Positions 13,043 through 19,318 of a stretch of 19,318 nt of DNA are shown in pieces; the first letter of the stretch is position 1, and each line of letters starts with the position of its first letter. The stretch covers positions 1-19,318 of the forward strand of contig JBDRNZ010000015.1 of NCBI GenBank assembly GCA_043810515.1, written 5' to 3'. The notes under the pieces are model-generated. The model searched no databases. It saw only the letters and a program-made list of their open reading frames with translations, and was not told the DNA's origin. Both the position numbers and the translations under genes were made by a program. This DNA is from WJKQ01 sp043810515 (GTDB lineage: Bacteria > Patescibacteriota > Gracilibacteria > UBA1369 > LOWO2-01-FULL-3).

Positions 13043-15883
13043 CTACTGACTCCTTGAAGCTCCCGCTTTTTCAAACACGAACGAATCCGGCGTTTTGTAG
13101 AAAATATACAGCGGATCAAAATCCTCATCCGGATCAAGCCCCGCAGCAAGTTTTCCTTCGGAACCAACTGAAACCAAGTCGCCAGTTTCATAAGGAGGAT
13201 TCCACCTGTTTGTCGGATCAATACCGTCGCACGCCTGCCCATTTTCTCCAATAACCTGATCCACTCCTTCATTTATCGTAATCATGTCATCTATCGTAAG
13301 CGCACTACCGCAGCTCTGATCAATCGGCAGTCCGGCCTCGGATTTCTCGATATCAAGTCTAAAAAGTCTCAGATAATTAAGATCATACATCTGCGCGATT
13401 TGCCTTTCCTCCGAAGTTACCGGCAGAGGAAGAACTTCACCCGTTCCAAGAAGCAGATAATCTTTCGGACCACTCTCGGCAACGTCCAGATCGGCACCCC
13501 CGACAGTATTCCTCGAAGCAATGCTTCCCTCTAAAAGAAGTTGATTTCCCAAAGCATTCACCATTGAAGCAAAGTCACCCCACGCAGGAAATCCCGAAGC
13601 TGCAACACCAACCTCGTCATCATACGAAAACAGGGAACAATCCGAAACCATATTCGCCTGAATATTTTTTACGTTCGAATTTATGTAAATATTACTCTGC
13701 GCGCAGGTCGCCGCATAAGGCCTCATCTGAACTATAGCAAGCCCGTCCTGATTTCCCGTGCGATAAACATCGCTATCAATATAAAGCCTTCCACCATCAA
13801 CTATCACAACCCACTTGCCTTCCCATTTCCCCGGAGCAAGACTGAGATGCACTTCGCTGCCTTTGAAGTAAAGAACATGCTCACCATTAATGACATCAGT
13901 TGCAAAAAAGCCCGAATCTCCAGGATTGCAAGACACCTTAATTCCCGTCTCAAGCAATCCGGCTACCTCGCATATTCCTCCGCCTTTTACAAGCTTATCC
14001 GCAAGATATTTTTTCACATTTTCATTCACAGTATTTCTCACTATATCGATGGCAACATTTCCCGTCGCCTGAGTCTGACTTCCCTCGGATGTCGGACTAA
14101 AAGCCTCCGGCGCGTAAATATTTCCATGAATAACGGCAACCGGATTTACGATTGAAGAAGTCACACGCGGAAGTTTGTTGCTGTAATATGAAACCAACCT
14201 CGAAGCGCCATCCCCGTCGGCCACATAATTTACAACGCTATAAAGCGTCGGCCCCTGAGCCATACTGCACGGCAAAGCTTCCGACTCCTCGTCATATTCC
14301 GGAAGAGTCGCCACCGCCTGAACATCGACTTCGGTTCCAAGTCCATAAGTCGAAATTAGATCAAGAGTACTTTCACCGTTATCCACAAAACTAAAATCAA
14401 AATTAACAACTTCAGGACTATCAGCACCTTCGTCCGCGCATTCCACCTCCGTATCCAGCTTCGCATAATCAAGATTCAGATCAACCGAAACTTTAGAAAA
14501 GGTCAGATTTCCGTTTGTCTTCGTACCAACCCTAAAATTCACAGGAATTCCACGGAAAGACAAAATCGTGTCCTGCAAATCGTTCGCGTACAAAGAATTA
14601 ACCTCGACCGCCGGCTGGAATTTAAAATTCAGACCGTCCACGCCGTTTGGATAAATAACCTGCGGCGTAACTGCGGGCTGACCATCGTTTTTTCTGATAA
14701 GTTCAAACGCAACATTTTTTAATTTCAGGACATTAGGTTCAACATCGTGAGACCAGATAGTGCCTCCGTCATCAACCAGATCCGTAAAAAACGCCTCATT
14801 ATAAAAAGCAACCGCCGGCTGAATACTTGTGGTATAGGAAATATTCGCGTTTGTTGTCGGCGCGTAAGAACGAAGACCCTGCTTCAGAATATAATGACCG
14901 GGATCCTCCTTAATCTCGTCAAAATCGGCCAGGTCGGCATTTATAGGCTTGTACGCAACCGCCCCTACTCCGCCCGCCCAGGGATTTATCACGTTATTCA
15001 GACTTTCCCCGACTTCCGACCCCGCAAGCTGATTTCGCTTCACGGTGTCCTGCCAGTTAAAAGTAATTCTGTTAAGATCGTACTGATCAAGATCCAGGGG
15101 ACTAACCCCATCCGGCCCTCTCAGATAAAGATTTATCTCGTATTCATCATCGCCGTTTGCAAGCTTTAATTCTCCGGTATCAATCTGCACACAAACCCAC
15201 GGTTTTCCGTCACACCACTCTTCCCCGGCACCAGCCTCCGCAACTTCCTCGCCCGGAAGCTGAATAGTTACTCCGCCGAAATCAATCCATACTTCTGCCT
15301 CGCTCCACGCATATCCGCTCAAAGCTCCGGTCGCCACATTCATTGTGACTTCCCCGCCCACCGCATGTGGACCAAAATCTATATATCCGAAAGCCTCGTT
15401 CCATGCATATCCGCTCAGCTGTCGAAACCCTCCTTTATCCGACCCGATATTTACCGCATAATCATAATCCCCGCAATCAACCCCCTCATTTTTCCCATCT
15501 CCACTTTCACCGTTACAATAAAAAGAAATAAAACCAAGATTATCATCCCATGCGTAACCTCTCATAATATACTCATCCGTCCCGCGCGGAAAACTGTCGT
15601 CATCCTCGGAAACACACGCCGCATATTTCCTGTCGCCAGGCGCAAGCCCAAGCTCCGCAACGCCCTTTATAGACAGATCGACAACTTTATTGGCATCAGG
15701 ATTCGGGCTTGAATGTGAATCAAAATATATCCGCCCGGCATTTGGATTGGAAACATTTGTAGTTCCCATAATCTTACCACTGCAGACCGTATCGCCTTCC
15801 GCAAAAGCGCTCGCGGAAAAAGCAACAACGCATGCGCCACACGCGACAAACAGAGAAATTACCTTCAAAATTCTTGATAACAT
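13043..15883 (-). CDS. Large secreted surface protein with GYAW repeats
   Basis: A 946-aa secreted protein. It starts with a clear Sec signal (MLSRILKVISLFVACGACVVAFSASAFA in two parts: basic MLSRILK, hydrophobic core, AFA cleavage site near residue 28). Three repeats share GYAW then a D/N-F core: GYAWDDNLGFISF (109), GYAWNEAFGYIDF (158) and GYAWSEAEVWIDF (190). The rest is acidic and beta-rich; the section around 630-800 (WVVIVDGGRLYIDSDV, IYINSNVKNIQANM, LLLEGSIASRN) looks like a beta-solenoid. Paired cysteines occur along the chain. There is no C-terminal membrane anchor, LPXTG or SLH domain, so how it is held is unknown. The start 15883 is supported by the promoter at 15911-15939. Probably a cell-surface or S-layer-like component. 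Confidence 0.82.
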   Translation of the reverse strand: MLSRILKVISLFVACGACVVAFSASAFAEGDTVCSGKIMGTTNVSNPNAGRIYFDSHSSPNPDANKVVDLSIKGVAELGLAPGDRKYAACVSEDDDSFPRGTDEYIMRGYAWDDNLGFISFYCNGESGDGKNEGVDCGDYDYAVNIGSDKGGFRQLSGYAWNEAFGYIDFGPHAVGGEVTMNVATGALSGYAWSEAEVWIDFGGVTIQLPGEEVAEAGAGEEWCDGKPWVCVQIDTGELKLANGDDEYEINLYLRGPDGVSPLDLDQYDLNRITFNWQDTVKRNQLAGSEVGESLNNVINPWAGGVGAVAYKPINADLADFDEIKEDPGHYILKQGLRSYAPTTNANISYTTSIQPAVAFYNEAFFTDLVDDGGTIWSHDVEPNVLKLKNVAFELIRKNDGQPAVTPQVIYPNGVDGLNFKFQPAVEVNSLYANDLQDTILSFRGIPVNFRVGTKTNGNLTFSKVSVDLNLDYAKLDTEVECADEGADSPEVVNFDFSFVDNGESTLDLISTYGLGTEVDVQAVATLPEYDEESEALPCSMAQGPTLYSVVNYVADGDGASRLVSYYSNKLPRVTSSIVNPVAVIHGNIYAPEAFSPTSEGSQTQATGNVAIDIVRNTVNENVKKYLADKLVKGGGICEVAGLLETGIKVSCNPGDSGFFATDVINGEHVLYFKGSEVHLSLAPGKWEGKWVVIVDGGRLYIDSDVYRTGNQDGLAIVQMRPYAATCAQSNIYINSNVKNIQANMVSDCSLFSYDDEVGVAASGFPAWGDFASMVNALGNQLLLEGSIASRNTVGGADLDVAESGPKDYLLLGTGEVLPLPVTSEERQIAQMYDLNYLRLFRLDIEKSEAGLPIDQSCGSALTIDDMITINEGVDQVIGENGQACDGIDPTNRWNPPYETGDLVSVGSEGKLAAGLDPDEDFDPLYIFYKTPDSFVFEKAGASRSQ

Positions 15884-15910
15884 AGTTTTGTTTTTATTTT
15901 TTACTCGTTT

Positions 15911-15939
15911 ATTATAACACACTTCAGTCGCTCTGCCAA
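15911..15939 (-). promoter_or_regulatory. Strong promoter for the surface protein gene
   Basis: On the minus strand, TTGGCA (15939-15934), a 17-base spacer and a perfect TATAAT (15916-15911). The predicted start near 15904 leaves about 20 A/T-rich bases before the ATG at 15883. It sits between the topA stop (15944) and the surface gene, so the two are not simply one operon. Confidence 0.65.
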
Positions 15940-15943
15940 GCCC

Positions 15944-18223
15944 CTATCCACGGCTTTTCGAAATTGAATCCAGCTCCACAACCTCGCCCTCCTTATTTTC
16001 AACCATCAACTGACCTGTCTTATCGTCAATTTTTACAGGCTTATACCACGTCGCAAATTTGCATTTCGGAAATTTGCTGCATCCCCAGAATATGCGCCCA
16101 CCCTTTCGCGTTCGCCTTTCAATAAGCTGGCCGGTCTCACATTTCGGACATTTCACGCCGGAAAAAACCGTTATTGACTTTATATTCTTGCACTCCGGAT
16201 AATTGCCACAACCAAGAAAAGGTCCGAACCTGCCGACCTTTATCTCCATTGTTCCACCACATTTTTCACATTTTTTTCCTTTGAATTTTTTTCGGAGTTC
16301 AATCAACTCCGCGCTCTCTTCCTTGCTTTTTTCTGTATTGCCTTCGAGCGGCCGCGCATTTTTGCATTCCGGATAATTGCTACATGACAAAAACTTCCCG
16401 AATCTTCCAAGCTTTATCACCATTTTCGCTCCGCACTTTTCGCAGACCTCATCACTCTTTTCATTCACAATATCCTCCTTCTTCAGAGTCTTGTCTTTTT
16501 CCTCAATATTCTTATGGAACGGCCCGTAAAACGCCTTTATCATTGGAACCCAGTCCTCTTTTCCTTCTTCAACCATATCAAGTTTATCCTCCATTTCAGC
16601 CGTAAATTTGTAATCAACAATATCACTAAAATTCTCGACAAGAACATCCGTCACGACCATCGCAAGATCAGTCGGCTTAAGCGCGCTACCTTCTTTCTCA
16701 ATATATCCGCGCGTCATGATCGTACTTATAGTCGGCGCGTACGTACTCGGCCGCCCAATCCCCTCGCTCTCCAGCTTTTTCACAAGCGACGCCTCAGTAT
16801 ATCTTGCCGGCGGTTTCGTAAAATGCTGCGAACTGTCAATGTGATCCAGATCGACTTTTTCACCCTCGGAAAGTTTCGGCAAAAGTTTTTCACCATCGTT
16901 CACGGCCTCCTCGTCTATATCGCGACCTTCCATATAAACTTCCATAAAACCCGGAAATTCTATGCTCTGGCCTGTGGCCCTGAAAACATATCCTGTCGGT
17001 TCGCCGCTTTTCAAAGCCTCAATATCAACACCCGTCTTATTCAAAATCGCCTCCTTCATCTGGCACGCGACAGCTCTTTTCCAGACGAGCTCATAAAGTC
17101 TGGCCTGATCCTTATCCAGATATTTTTTCGCATTATCGGGCCTCAAAAACATATCAACCGGACGAATCGCCTCGTGCGCCTCCTGCGCCCCTTTTCTGCC
17201 CTTATATCTGCGCGGCGATTCCAGCGAAAATTTCGCACCGAAATCCTCCTCAATTACTTTTTTCGCGGCCGTCAGCGCAACATTCGACATATTCACGCTG
17301 TCTGTTCTCATGTATGTGATAAGACCGACCTCACCCGATCCGATATCAATACCTTCATAAAGCTGCTGCGCGATCATCATTGTTTTTCTGACCGAAAACC
17401 CGAGTTTTCTGGACGCCTCCTGCTGCAGCGTTGAGGTAATAAAAGGCGGCGCCGGATTTCTTTTTATCTGCTTCTCCTCGACCTTCGCGACTTTGTAGTC
17501 AGCCTTTTCAAGATCTTTGAGAACTTTTTTTGCGTCCTTTCCGTTTTCAATTTTCAGTTTTTTGTCCTGGAATTTTTGAAGCTCGGCTTCGAATTTTCTT
17601 TCATGATCTTTCCCTTCATCCTTCTCAAAAGTACCGATAATTTTCCAGAATTCCTCCGGCTTAAATGCCAGAATTTCCCTTTCCCTATCAACGACAAACC
17701 TCACAGCCACGCTCTGCACACGCCCCGCCGAAAGTCCGTAACGAACTTTTTTCCATAGCAACGGAGACAACTCATAACCGACAAGTCTGTCCAGCACACG
17801 CCTCGCCTGCTGCGCGTCAATCACGTGTTTATCGAGATCCCTCGGATGATCCATCGCGCTTTTTATAGCCCCCTCGGTAATTTCATGAAAAACAATTCTC
17901 TTTACCGGAATTTTTTTCTTATCAACTTTTAAAGCTGAAAGCAAATGCCATCCTATCGCCTCCCCTTCGCGATCCTCGTCAGTTGCCAGCCACAGAACCC
18001 CCGCCTTTTTTAGCTCATCAGACAGCTGTTTTATAACCTTCTTTTTATCAACGGAGATTAGATAGCTGGGCTTAAAATCATGTTCGGTATCAATTCCCAT
18101 TTTCGATTTTGGAAGATCACGGACATGCCCCATCGAGGCAAGCACCTTGTAATCCTTTCCCAAAAAACGCGAAATTGTCTTGGCTTTCGCAGGGGACTCT
18201 ACCACGACCAGATTCTTCGCCAT
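15944..18223 (-). CDS. topA: DNA topoisomerase I
   Basis: A 759-aa type IA topoisomerase that relaxes negative supercoils. The TOPRIM domain starts at the N-terminus (LVVVESPAKAKTI with Glu9; TDEDREGEAIGWHL at 81-94 with the acidic metal site). The catalytic tyrosine is Tyr304 in GLITYMRTDSV. The conserved EGIGRPSTYAPTI is at 487-500. Three C-terminal four-cysteine zinc ribbons follow: Cys594/597/614/620, Cys652/655/672/678 and Cys692/695/715/721. A short acidic/basic tail ends the protein. Full length for a bacterial TopA. It is divergent from the HU gene and shares a 294-base regulatory region with it. The ATG at 18223 has no Shine-Dalgarno. Confidence 0.97.
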   Translation of the reverse strand: MAKNLVVVESPAKAKTISRFLGKDYKVLASMGHVRDLPKSKMGIDTEHDFKPSYLISVDKKKVIKQLSDELKKAGVLWLATDEDREGEAIGWHLLSALKVDKKKIPVKRIVFHEITEGAIKSAMDHPRDLDKHVIDAQQARRVLDRLVGYELSPLLWKKVRYGLSAGRVQSVAVRFVVDREREILAFKPEEFWKIIGTFEKDEGKDHERKFEAELQKFQDKKLKIENGKDAKKVLKDLEKADYKVAKVEEKQIKRNPAPPFITSTLQQEASRKLGFSVRKTMMIAQQLYEGIDIGSGEVGLITYMRTDSVNMSNVALTAAKKVIEEDFGAKFSLESPRRYKGRKGAQEAHEAIRPVDMFLRPDNAKKYLDKDQARLYELVWKRAVACQMKEAILNKTGVDIEALKSGEPTGYVFRATGQSIEFPGFMEVYMEGRDIDEEAVNDGEKLLPKLSEGEKVDLDHIDSSQHFTKPPARYTEASLVKKLESEGIGRPSTYAPTISTIMTRGYIEKEGSALKPTDLAMVVTDVLVENFSDIVDYKFTAEMEDKLDMVEEGKEDWVPMIKAFYGPFHKNIEEKDKTLKKEDIVNEKSDEVCEKCGAKMVIKLGRFGKFLSCSNYPECKNARPLEGNTEKSKEESAELIELRKKFKGKKCEKCGGTMEIKVGRFGPFLGCGNYPECKNIKSITVFSGVKCPKCETGQLIERRTRKGGRIFWGCSKFPKCKFATWYKPVKIDDKTGQLMVENKEGEVVELDSISKSRG

Positions 18224-18253
18224 AAAAAAATTCGTTTATTTACAAGTGTTATT

Positions 18254-18280
18254 CTTATAATATTTACATTTTTTCGTCAA
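18254..18280 (-). promoter_or_regulatory. Probable topA promoter
   Basis: On the minus strand, TTGACG (18280-18275), a 15-base spacer and TATAAG (18259-18254). The predicted start is near 18247, about 24 bases before the ATG at 18223. The spacer is shorter than ideal. Confidence 0.45.
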
Positions 18281-18337
18281 CAAAAATCATCCGGAATAAT
18301 TTTTACCGCTTATTCACGCCGAAACAAGTTCCACTCT

Positions 18338-18382
18338 CTTGCAAGCAAAAACTCGCACGGCTTGTACAAGCCAAAAACTCGC
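18338..18382. promoter_or_regulatory. Two tandem palindromic elements between topA and HU gene
   Basis: Unit A (18338-18356) is CTTGCAAG followed by CAAAAACTCGC. Unit B (18361-18382) is CTTGTACAAG followed by CCAAAAACTCGC. Each pairs a perfect palindrome with the same AAAAACTCGC tail; the tails start 26 bases apart. Unit B lies inside the larger perfect palindrome GGCTTGTACAAGCC (18359-18372). The pair sits upstream of both divergent promoters (about 60 bases from each -35), a fitting place for an operator acting on topA, HU or both. Function is inferred from position and symmetry only. Confidence 0.5.
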
Positions 18383-18443
18383 CGCTTTTAATGAAAAAGG
18401 CCAGTTTTTCCCTACAAGTAAAGGTTTCTTTGAAAAATATCTC

Positions 18444-18471
18444 TTGATTTACCTACCTAAGCCCTTATAAT
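18444..18471 (+). promoter_or_regulatory. Promoter for the HU gene
   Basis: TTGATT (18444-18449), a 16-base spacer and a perfect TATAAT (18466-18471). The predicted start near 18478 leaves a leader of about 40 bases, rich in A, C and T and without a Shine-Dalgarno. Confidence 0.65.
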
Positions 18472-18517
18472 ACCCCTGGTTTCTAACAAAACCTATTTAT
18501 TTACTAACCAACCTACT

Positions 18518-18793
18518 ATGACAAAACAGGACCTAGTAGCTGGTGCAGCGCAATCAGCTGGCGTTACAAAAAAAGCCGCTGGTGAAGTTCTAGAAGCAAT
18601 TCTAGAGATGGTTACAAAAAGCCTTAAAAAAGGTGAAAATGTAACTATCACAGGATTTGGAACATTCCGTGTTTCAAAGAGAGCTGCAAGAACTGGCGTA
18701 AACCCACGAAACCCAAGCCAGAAGATCAAGATCCCAGCAATGAAACTTCCTGCTTTCAAAGCCGGAAAATCTCTAAAAGATGCAGTTAGATAA
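18518..18793 (+). CDS. hup: HU-family DNA-binding protein
   Basis: A 91-aa nucleoid protein of the HU/IHF family that binds and bends DNA as a dimer. The N-terminal helical pair (MTKQDLVAGAAQSAGVTKKAA onward) leads into the beta-saddle with ITGFGTFRVSKRAARTG (44-60). The DNA-intercalating arm tip holds the family motif GVNPRNPSQKIKIPA (60-74; the R-N-P proline), and the C-terminal helix is FKAGKSLKDAV. Length and motifs are those of HU; IHF cannot be fully excluded but no separate alpha/beta pair is seen. It has its own promoter and a terminator directly behind it. Codons favour GCT, GGT and AAA, consistent with high expression. Confidence 0.96.
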   Translation: MTKQDLVAGAAQSAGVTKKAAGEVLEAILEMVTKSLKKGENVTITGFGTFRVSKRAARTGVNPRNPSQKIKIPAMKLPAFKAGKSLKDAVR

Positions 18794-18819
18794 GCATTTT
18801 TAGAAAGTTTCAGACAAAC

Positions 18820-18854
18820 ATAAAACCCGCCCTGCGAATGGACGGGTTTTATTT
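18820..18854. terminator. Bidirectional rho-independent terminator
   Basis: AAAACCCG (18822-18829) pairs with CGGGTTTT (18843-18850). Two further C-G pairs lie inside the stem after one C/A mismatch (18830/18842), and the loop is about 7 bases. The stem is followed by T-rich sequence on + and preceded by A-rich sequence that serves as the T tract on -. It ends the HU gene (+) and the SLH gene (-), which converge here. Confidence 0.85.
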
Positions 18855-18874
18855 AAAATTTCAGTTTCAATTTC

Positions 18875-19318
18875 CTATCTTACCGTCAGATAATCATAAA
18901 ACATATTATAAAGTATGATCACAGCCTCGGCTCTCGATATTTCCCGTCCGGCATCAATACACCATCCGCCTTCACATACGACTCCTCCAACAAATCCCAG
19001 CTCCGTGGCCACCGTGACGGTCGGCGTATACCATGCGTCCGCGAGATCTTCGTATCTGTCGGTCATCACTCCGGCTTCAAGCGCATCGATTTCGTCACGC
19101 ACAGCCTGGTCGGAAATATAATAGTAAACATTCATCGCCAGAGTCAGAAATTCCGCTCTGTTGATGAATTCAGCAGGCTGATAAGTTCCGTCAGGGTTTC
19201 CATTCACAAGACTCAGATCTTTCAAATCGTTTATATAACCTGCGTACCACGCGTCCACCGCAACATCCGGAAATGGCTTTGCCATAGGCGCCTCAGGCTC
19301 ACCGAGCTCAAGCACTCT
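18875..19318 (-). CDS. SLH-domain surface protein, C-terminal part (cut by right edge)
   Basis: The reverse strand is open from the right edge to a TAG stop at 18877-18875, giving 147 residues. Two S-layer homology repeats are visible. The first is FPDVAVDAWYAGYINDLKDL followed by GNPDGTYQPAEFINRAEFLTLAMN. The second is LADAWYTPTVTVATELGFV followed by AGREISRAEAVIILYNMF, with an unusual cysteine pair (VCEGGWC) in its loop. SLH repeats bind cell-wall polymers and anchor surface proteins. The GTG at 19315 should not be taken as the start, since the frame continues beyond the window. The protein is probably much longer, with other domains before the SLH anchor. Confidence 0.8.
   Translation of the reverse strand, partial: RVLELGEPEAPMAKPFPDVAVDAWYAGYINDLKDLSLVNGNPDGTYQPAEFINRAEFLTLAMNVYYYISDQAVRDEIDALEAGVMTDRYEDLADAWYTPTVTVATELGFVGGVVCEGGWCIDAGREISRAEAVIILYNMFYDYLTVR

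Noticed and set aside
12690..13049. Open frame of 119 codons on + across the GC-rich repeat
   Set aside because: The second half is Pro/Arg/Thr low complexity produced by the repeat; no promoter, no domain, and it overlaps the end of the surface protein gene.

Overview
The window reads as chromosomal DNA of a Candidate Phyla Radiation (Patescibacteria) bacterium. I infer this from short, closely packed single genes, an archaeal-type NadM next to an ammonia-dependent NadE, small site-2 protease, VIT and HNH proteins, a large secreted protein with GYAW repeats, and an SLH protein. Peregrinibacteria or a relative is my best guess, but there is no rRNA gene here to settle it. Several genes end in TGA where read-through would run antisense into a neighbour, so UGA is a stop here and the recoded Gracilibacteria/Absconditabacteria lineages are unlikely. 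I found no convincing Shine-Dalgarno motif in front of any gene. Several starts lie about 7-8 bases behind a -10-like box, which suggests frequent leaderless mRNAs.

Layout: 1-218 is the start of an unknown coiled-coil protein (-). 326-1258 holds a VIT-family metal transporter and a small PGPGW-like membrane protein (+). 1259-1551 is a hairpin-rich intergenic stretch with no recognised gene. 1552-2187 is an M50 site-2 protease (-). 2273-5339 is a polyamine cassette bounded by two similar tRNA-Ser genes (anticodons GGA and CGA). It holds pyruvoyl-dependent arginine decarboxylase (+), agmatinase (-) and a deoxyhypusine-synthase-like homospermidine synthase, SpeY (+). Together these would convert arginine to agmatine, putrescine and homospermidine.

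5366-7084 has a CaCA-type cation antiporter, an unknown acidic protein and a two-TM protein with a PH-like tail. 7139-8374 is a TMEM43-family protein (-), divergent from smpB (8412-8861). nadE, nadM and a phosphomannomutase/phosphoglucomutase follow on +. The first two form the last steps of NAD synthesis, and nadM abuts the mutase with no gap. 11757-12668 is an HNH-domain protein (-). It is followed by a GC-rich degenerate repeat and then a 946-aa secreted surface protein (-).

The right end has topA (-) and an HU gene (+) in divergent orientation. Their shared intergenic region carries two tandem palindromic elements, a possible common control site for two genes that shape DNA topology. A bidirectional terminator separates HU from the C-terminal part of an SLH-domain protein that runs off the right edge.

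No transposase, integrase or CRISPR array was seen. The main candidates for something undescribed are the tRNA-bounded polyamine module, the hairpin cluster at 1259-1551, the topA/HU palindromes, and the GC-rich repeat at 12890-13040.
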